Source of the DNA: Deltaproteobacteria bacterium | GTDB taxonomy: Bacteria; Myxococcota_A; UBA796; SXON01 | NCBI GenBank assembly: GCA_947490345.1 | Contig: CANLGL010000010.1 | Coordinates: 1 to 64,000 of the forward strand | Direction of reading: 5' to 3' | DNA: 64,000 nt | Translations under genes and position numbers: made by a program | Shown here: one piece after another, positions 61,110 to 64,000 of the stretch | Layout of the letters: every line of letters starts with the position of its first letter | Numbering within the stretch: position 1 is the stretch's first letter | Notes under the pieces: model-generated | What the model saw: only the letters and a program-made list of their open reading frames with translations | Told to the model about the DNA's origin: nothing | The model's database searches: none

Positions 61110-62390
61110 CTACTCCCCCAACCCCACCCCCTGCAAAACCAAGGTCGGCGCGTCCACCTCGTCGCAGCGCTCCTGATCCGATGCCACCTCGCTGACAGCG
61201 CGCAATAGCCCCGCAACCGAGGTGTCCAGCCCCATCGTGACGGTGCCGACGCGCTCGCCGGCGGCGATGACGCCGAGACGAACCCGCCCGACGACACGGC
61301 CAGTCACCAGGTCGATCGGCGGCAACGCATCGACCAGAAGGTAGTTCCGCAGCTCGGTGAGGATGACGTTGCGGGTGCGGGAGCCTGGCCGGACGATCAG
61401 GTTGGATGCCCGGAGTTGGCCGCCGCGCACATGCCCCGTGGGGCGAAGGCCCGCCGCCCGCGCGCTCTCCGGATCGTGAAACAGGCTGTTGGGCACGCCT
61501 TCTTTGAGCAGCGGGACCGCGATCGGCGGCACGCCACGCTCGTCGAAGGGCCAGGTGTGCAGGCCGCTGGCGAGCCCCCCGTCGTCGGTCACATGCAGGA
61601 CCGTGGCCGAGAGCGCCCGGCCCAGCGTGCCCGTCAGCAGGTTCCCCGCCACCACGGCCGGCGCCGCGAACGCCGGCGCGAGGCTCCGCAAGAACGCCGC
61701 GATGGCGCGGGGCTCAAGCACCAAGGGCAGCGGCCCTCCCGGCAAAGACGCTGGTCGCGACAGGTCCTCGATCCGTCGGCGCAGCTCCACGCCAAAGGGG
61801 AGGCTGGCCACATTCGAGAAGTGCCGACTGGCGATGCGATGACCGAGCTCCAGCGAGCCAAGGGAGGCGTCGGCCTCCATCGTGTACGTCGTCGCCGCCG
61901 CCGACAGCTCGACATCGCGTGTCGACAGCCAACTCCGCCGCTCACGCACTTCTTCGTACCGCAAGCGCCGGAGCATGACCTGCCCCTGGTTGAGCGAGCG
62001 CTCGGCGAGACCCAGCATCTCGTTGCGATCCTCGTCCTCGACGCTGCCGTAGCGGCGATCATCGATGCCGAGCGGTCCGGTGATCGGCGCGAACCGGTCG
62101 GCGGGGCCCGCCCACTCCGAACGGGGGGCCTGGTGCGCCGCCGCCATCGCCTGGGAAACGAGCGGCTTTCGGAGAGGCCCGGTCGCGACGCCAACTCGTC
62201 CGCCGTCCAGCCACAAGCGCAAGGTCCACACTTCCTCTTCGACGCGGGCCGCGCGCACGCGCATCCCCGTGGTGAGGAATCGATCGAAGCGTTGATGCAT
62301 CACCTCGGCGGCGCGCGCGCCTTCGGCACGGGATGCGTCGAGGAGCGACAGGAGCTCCGATCGGTCGTCCATGGCCGGAGAGTATGTCAT
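61110..62390 (-). CDS. TldE/PmbA-like member of the TldD/PmbA family
   Basis: 426 residues. The N-terminal half holds the paired-strand region with EEVRERRSWLSTRDVELSAA. The C-terminal half shows FERG-like landmarks of the family: TDDGGLASGLHTWPFDERGV, PLLKEGVPNSLFHDPESARA, GLRPTGHVRGG and RNVILTELRNYLLVDAL. It lacks the HExxxH motif of TldD, so it corresponds to the non-catalytic TldE subunit. The TldD/E pair processes peptides such as microcin B17. No tldD lies in this window. Starts four bases after the lipoprotein stop. Confidence 0.8.
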   Translation of the reverse strand: MTYSPAMDDRSELLSLLDASRAEGARAAEVMHQRFDRFLTTGMRVRAARVEEEVWTLRLWLDGGRVGVATGPLRKPLVSQAMAAAHQAPRSEWAGPADRFAPITGPLGIDDRRYGSVEDEDRNEMLGLAERSLNQGQVMLRRLRYEEVRERRSWLSTRDVELSAAATTYTMEADASLGSLELGHRIASRHFSNVASLPFGVELRRRIEDLSRPASLPGGPLPLVLEPRAIAAFLRSLAPAFAAPAVVAGNLLTGTLGRALSATVLHVTDDGGLASGLHTWPFDERGVPPIAVPLLKEGVPNSLFHDPESARAAGLRPTGHVRGGQLRASNLIVRPGSRTRNVILTELRNYLLVDALPPIDLVTGRVVGRVRLGVIAAGERVGTVTMGLDTSVAGLLRAVSEVASDQERCDEVDAPTLVLQGVGLGE

Positions 62391-62394
62391 CCCG

Positions 62395-62826
62395 TCACGG
62401 AAGCGTCAGGGGGAAGTCACGGACGTCGGCGACGAGGCTGCCGTCGTCGATGGCCGCGTGCAGTTCGGTGTTCATGTCGTCCTCGACTTCCCGGCCGTCG
62501 GAATGCTGTGCGACAAGCTGGTAGTTGAGCACCGTTCCCCAACAGCCATCGAGCGCGGTCACTCCCAGCGCCGCAAAGGTCACCTCGCCGTTGGCGCCCG
62601 TGGTGCCGACCCCCAGGATCGCATTGGTCCAACCTCGGTCATCGAGCGCGACCTCGACGTCGGCGACCGCGCCGGCAGCATCCTCGACCCGCGCTCGGAT
62701 CTCGATATCGTAGGTGACAGGCTCACCACATTGCACACCGGCGGGATCGGAATCCTCCGCTTCGTCTACGGTCTCGTCCGCTGGCGCGCAGCCCGCCAAA
62801 CACAGCACAAGGAACACACGCGACAT
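62395..62826 (-). CDS. Small lipoprotein with carboxypeptidase-regulatory-like fold
   Basis: 143 residues. Lipobox in VLCLAGC (Cys13). An acidic linker leads to a single Ig-like beta domain (YDIEIRARVEDAAGAVADVE, GTTGANGEVTFAALGV), the pattern of CarboxypepD_reg or SpaA-like domains. Two further Cys (QCGEP, GCWGT) may pair. Divergent from the glutamate dehydrogenase gene, upstream of the TldE-like gene. Confidence 0.7.
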   Translation of the reverse strand: MSRVFLVLCLAGCAPADETVDEAEDSDPAGVQCGEPVTYDIEIRARVEDAAGAVADVEVALDDRGWTNAILGVGTTGANGEVTFAALGVTALDGCWGTVLNYQLVAQHSDGREVEDDMNTELHAAIDDGSLVADVRDFPLTLP

Positions 62827-62907
62827 GGACGCCTCCCGGGATAGATTCCGCGGCCACAGAGGCTACGCCGGGCCAGCCGACGTCGCCACCCCAGCCAGGA
62901 GCCGCTC

Positions 62908-64000
62908 GTGCCGAATCACCCGTATCTGCAAGCCGCCGAAGCCGAAGGCCGCGTTCGCGTCCGCGTCCTCATCGAGGACGGGGATGTCGTGGTGCGCGTC
63001 TACCAGCCCACCGACCTCACCCTCAGCGAGCTTTTCCCGATCATCGACCACTTCGGGGTGGTCGTCAGCGACGAATGGGCCGAGTCGGGCGCCAGCGAAG
63101 GCGGCGCGGCGGTGGACAGCTTCCGTGTCGAGCGCGTGCCCGGCGTGTCCACTGCTGAGCTGATGGCGCGGCAGGACAAGCTCGTGGCCGGGCTCGAAGC
63201 GGTCTTCGAAAAGAAGATGGCCTCTGACCCGCTCAACAAACTGGTGCTCCGCAGCAACCTCACCTGGCAGGAGGTCGATCTCATCCGCGCGTACGTCGGC
63301 TACGCGAAGCAGATCAAGCTCGCCCACACCGTGCCGCGCGTCCAGGAGATCCTGGTCAACCAGTCCGCCGCCGTCGCCGCGTTGGTGACCCTGTTCCATG
63401 CACGGCTTGACCCCGAGTTGGGCGAAGCGCGTGCGGCGGCCATGGGCGCCGCCTCCGCCGCGGTCGAAGACGAGCTGCGCAAGATCCCGACCGTCGACGA
63501 GGACTTTGTCCTGCGCTTCTTGTTCAACCTCGTCGAAGCGTCGCTGCGCACCAATTTCTACCGCACCGATCGCGTCTTCCACTACATCAGCTTCAAGGTC
63601 GACCATGCCAAGATCCGTCACATCCCGCCGCCGCGGCTGATGGTCGAGGTCTACGTGCACCACTACGAGATGGAGGGCGTTCACCTCCGCGGCGGCCCGA
63701 TCGCCCGCGGCGGGCTGCGCTACTCCGACCGGGCGGACTTCCGCACCGAGGTCCTCGGCCTGGTCACCACCCAGATGGTCAAAAACGTCGTCATCGTGCC
63801 CGAAGGCAGCAAGGGCGGCTTCTACGTCAAGTACACCATCGACGACGCGGGCGAGCGCAGGCGCGTGGGCGATCGGCTCTACCAGGTGCTGATCCGCGGC
63901 CTCCTCGACATCACCGACAACCTCGTGGCCGGCAAGGTCGTCCACCCGCCAAACGTTGTTGCTCACGATGGAGACGACCCCTACCTCGTGGTCGCCGCCG
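62908..64000 (+). CDS. NAD-dependent glutamate dehydrogenase, large type (5' part)
   Basis: 364 residues are visible before the window ends. It deaminates glutamate to 2-oxoglutarate with NAD. HHYEMEGVHLRGGPIARGGL, RYSDRADFRTEVLGLVTTQM and VKNVVIVPEGSKGGFYVK are the glutamate-binding core of the large Bac_GDH type. GTG 62908 with AGGA seven bases upstream is the only start after an in-frame stop at 62842. This leaves only a short piece before the core, not the 600-700 residue N-terminus of the 180-kDa class, so it resembles the 115-kDa class. Confidence 0.9.
   Translation, partial: MPNHPYLQAAEAEGRVRVRVLIEDGDVVVRVYQPTDLTLSELFPIIDHFGVVVSDEWAESGASEGGAAVDSFRVERVPGVSTAELMARQDKLVAGLEAVFEKKMASDPLNKLVLRSNLTWQEVDLIRAYVGYAKQIKLAHTVPRVQEILVNQSAAVAALVTLFHARLDPELGEARAAAMGAASAAVEDELRKIPTVDEDFVLRFLFNLVEASLRTNFYRTDRVFHYISFKVDHAKIRHIPPPRLMVEVYVHHYEMEGVHLRGGPIARGGLRYSDRADFRTEVLGLVTTQMVKNVVIVPEGSKGGFYVKYTIDDAGERRRVGDRLYQVLIRGLLDITDNLVAGKVVHPPNVVAHDGDDPYLVVAA

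Noticed and set aside
60309-62390. Complete contractile injection system or prophage
   Set aside because: Only the tube gene is present; neighbours are a patatin-like remnant, a TldE-like protein and metabolic genes, with no sheath, baseplate, capsid or integrase.
61110-62390. TldD/TldE peptide-maturation pair acting with the MNIO operon as a RiPP cluster
   Set aside because: The TldE-like gene is 4.2 kb away on the other side of unrelated and broken genes, and no tldD or precursor peptide was found.

Overview
The window is about 70% GC, densely packed with short overlapping operons, and reads as a chromosome segment of an uncultured delta-proteobacterial lineage, most likely Myxococcota. 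The clues are a MYXO-CTERM-like tail (Cys-Gly-Cys, hydrophobic stretch, Arg cluster) on a secreted metallopeptidase, MopE-type Cys/Asp repeats, Asp-Thr-Gly-Gly linkers in lipoproteins, very short lipoprotein signals, a REC-histidine kinase hybrid and a Ser/Thr kinase fused to an ATPase and TPRs. I see no rRNA, tRNA, CRISPR array, prophage or transposase gene.

Layout. 0-15 kb: membrane-anchored VWA-like protein, small basic protein, radical SAM enzyme with an outer-membrane barrel, then the leftward fmdB-like/folD/metallopeptidase operon, a large exported protein, a left-handed beta-helix acyltransferase, a GT2 glycosyltransferase coupled to miaA, and a decayed lipoprotein gene. 15-26 kb: leftward lipoprotein-fabG-DUF2339-DUF3999 run, and a rightward signalling operon (REC-histidine kinase, degenerate sensor kinase, FecR-like protein). 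26-34 kb: C11 peptidase lipoprotein, GT4 and a pyruvyltransferase-methyltransferase-TPR fusion, a transglutaminase-like membrane protein with a TonB-C-like lipoprotein, then 1.1 kb of nested repeats. 34-52 kb: tyrosine phosphatase, a DUF6335-like protein, fumC, APC-USP transporter, GT9, three lipoproteins, a kinase-thrS-glgA run and a CoA-transferase. 52-64 kb: MFS transporter overlapped by a toxin-antitoxin module, a four-gene operon around a multinuclear iron (MNIO/DUF692) enzyme, a MopE-repeat lipoprotein, a patch of broken genes, an orphan contractile tail tube gene, a TldE/PmbA-like protein and the start of a large NAD-glutamate dehydrogenase.

The least explained material is of three kinds: (i) repeated non-coding DNA, namely a structured element in at least four copies plus a fragment, mostly abutting start codons; an over-represented 10-bp palindrome TGTCGCGACA; and two 114-bp inverted-repeat elements bounded by it; (ii) the MNIO operon with a Tat-exported Cys-containing partner, a candidate metal- or peptide-modification system; (iii) proteins with altered catalytic motifs (radical SAM CX4CX2C, Walker A without lysine, a histidine kinase lacking ATP-binding boxes). 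All calls come from reading the sequence; no database search was run.
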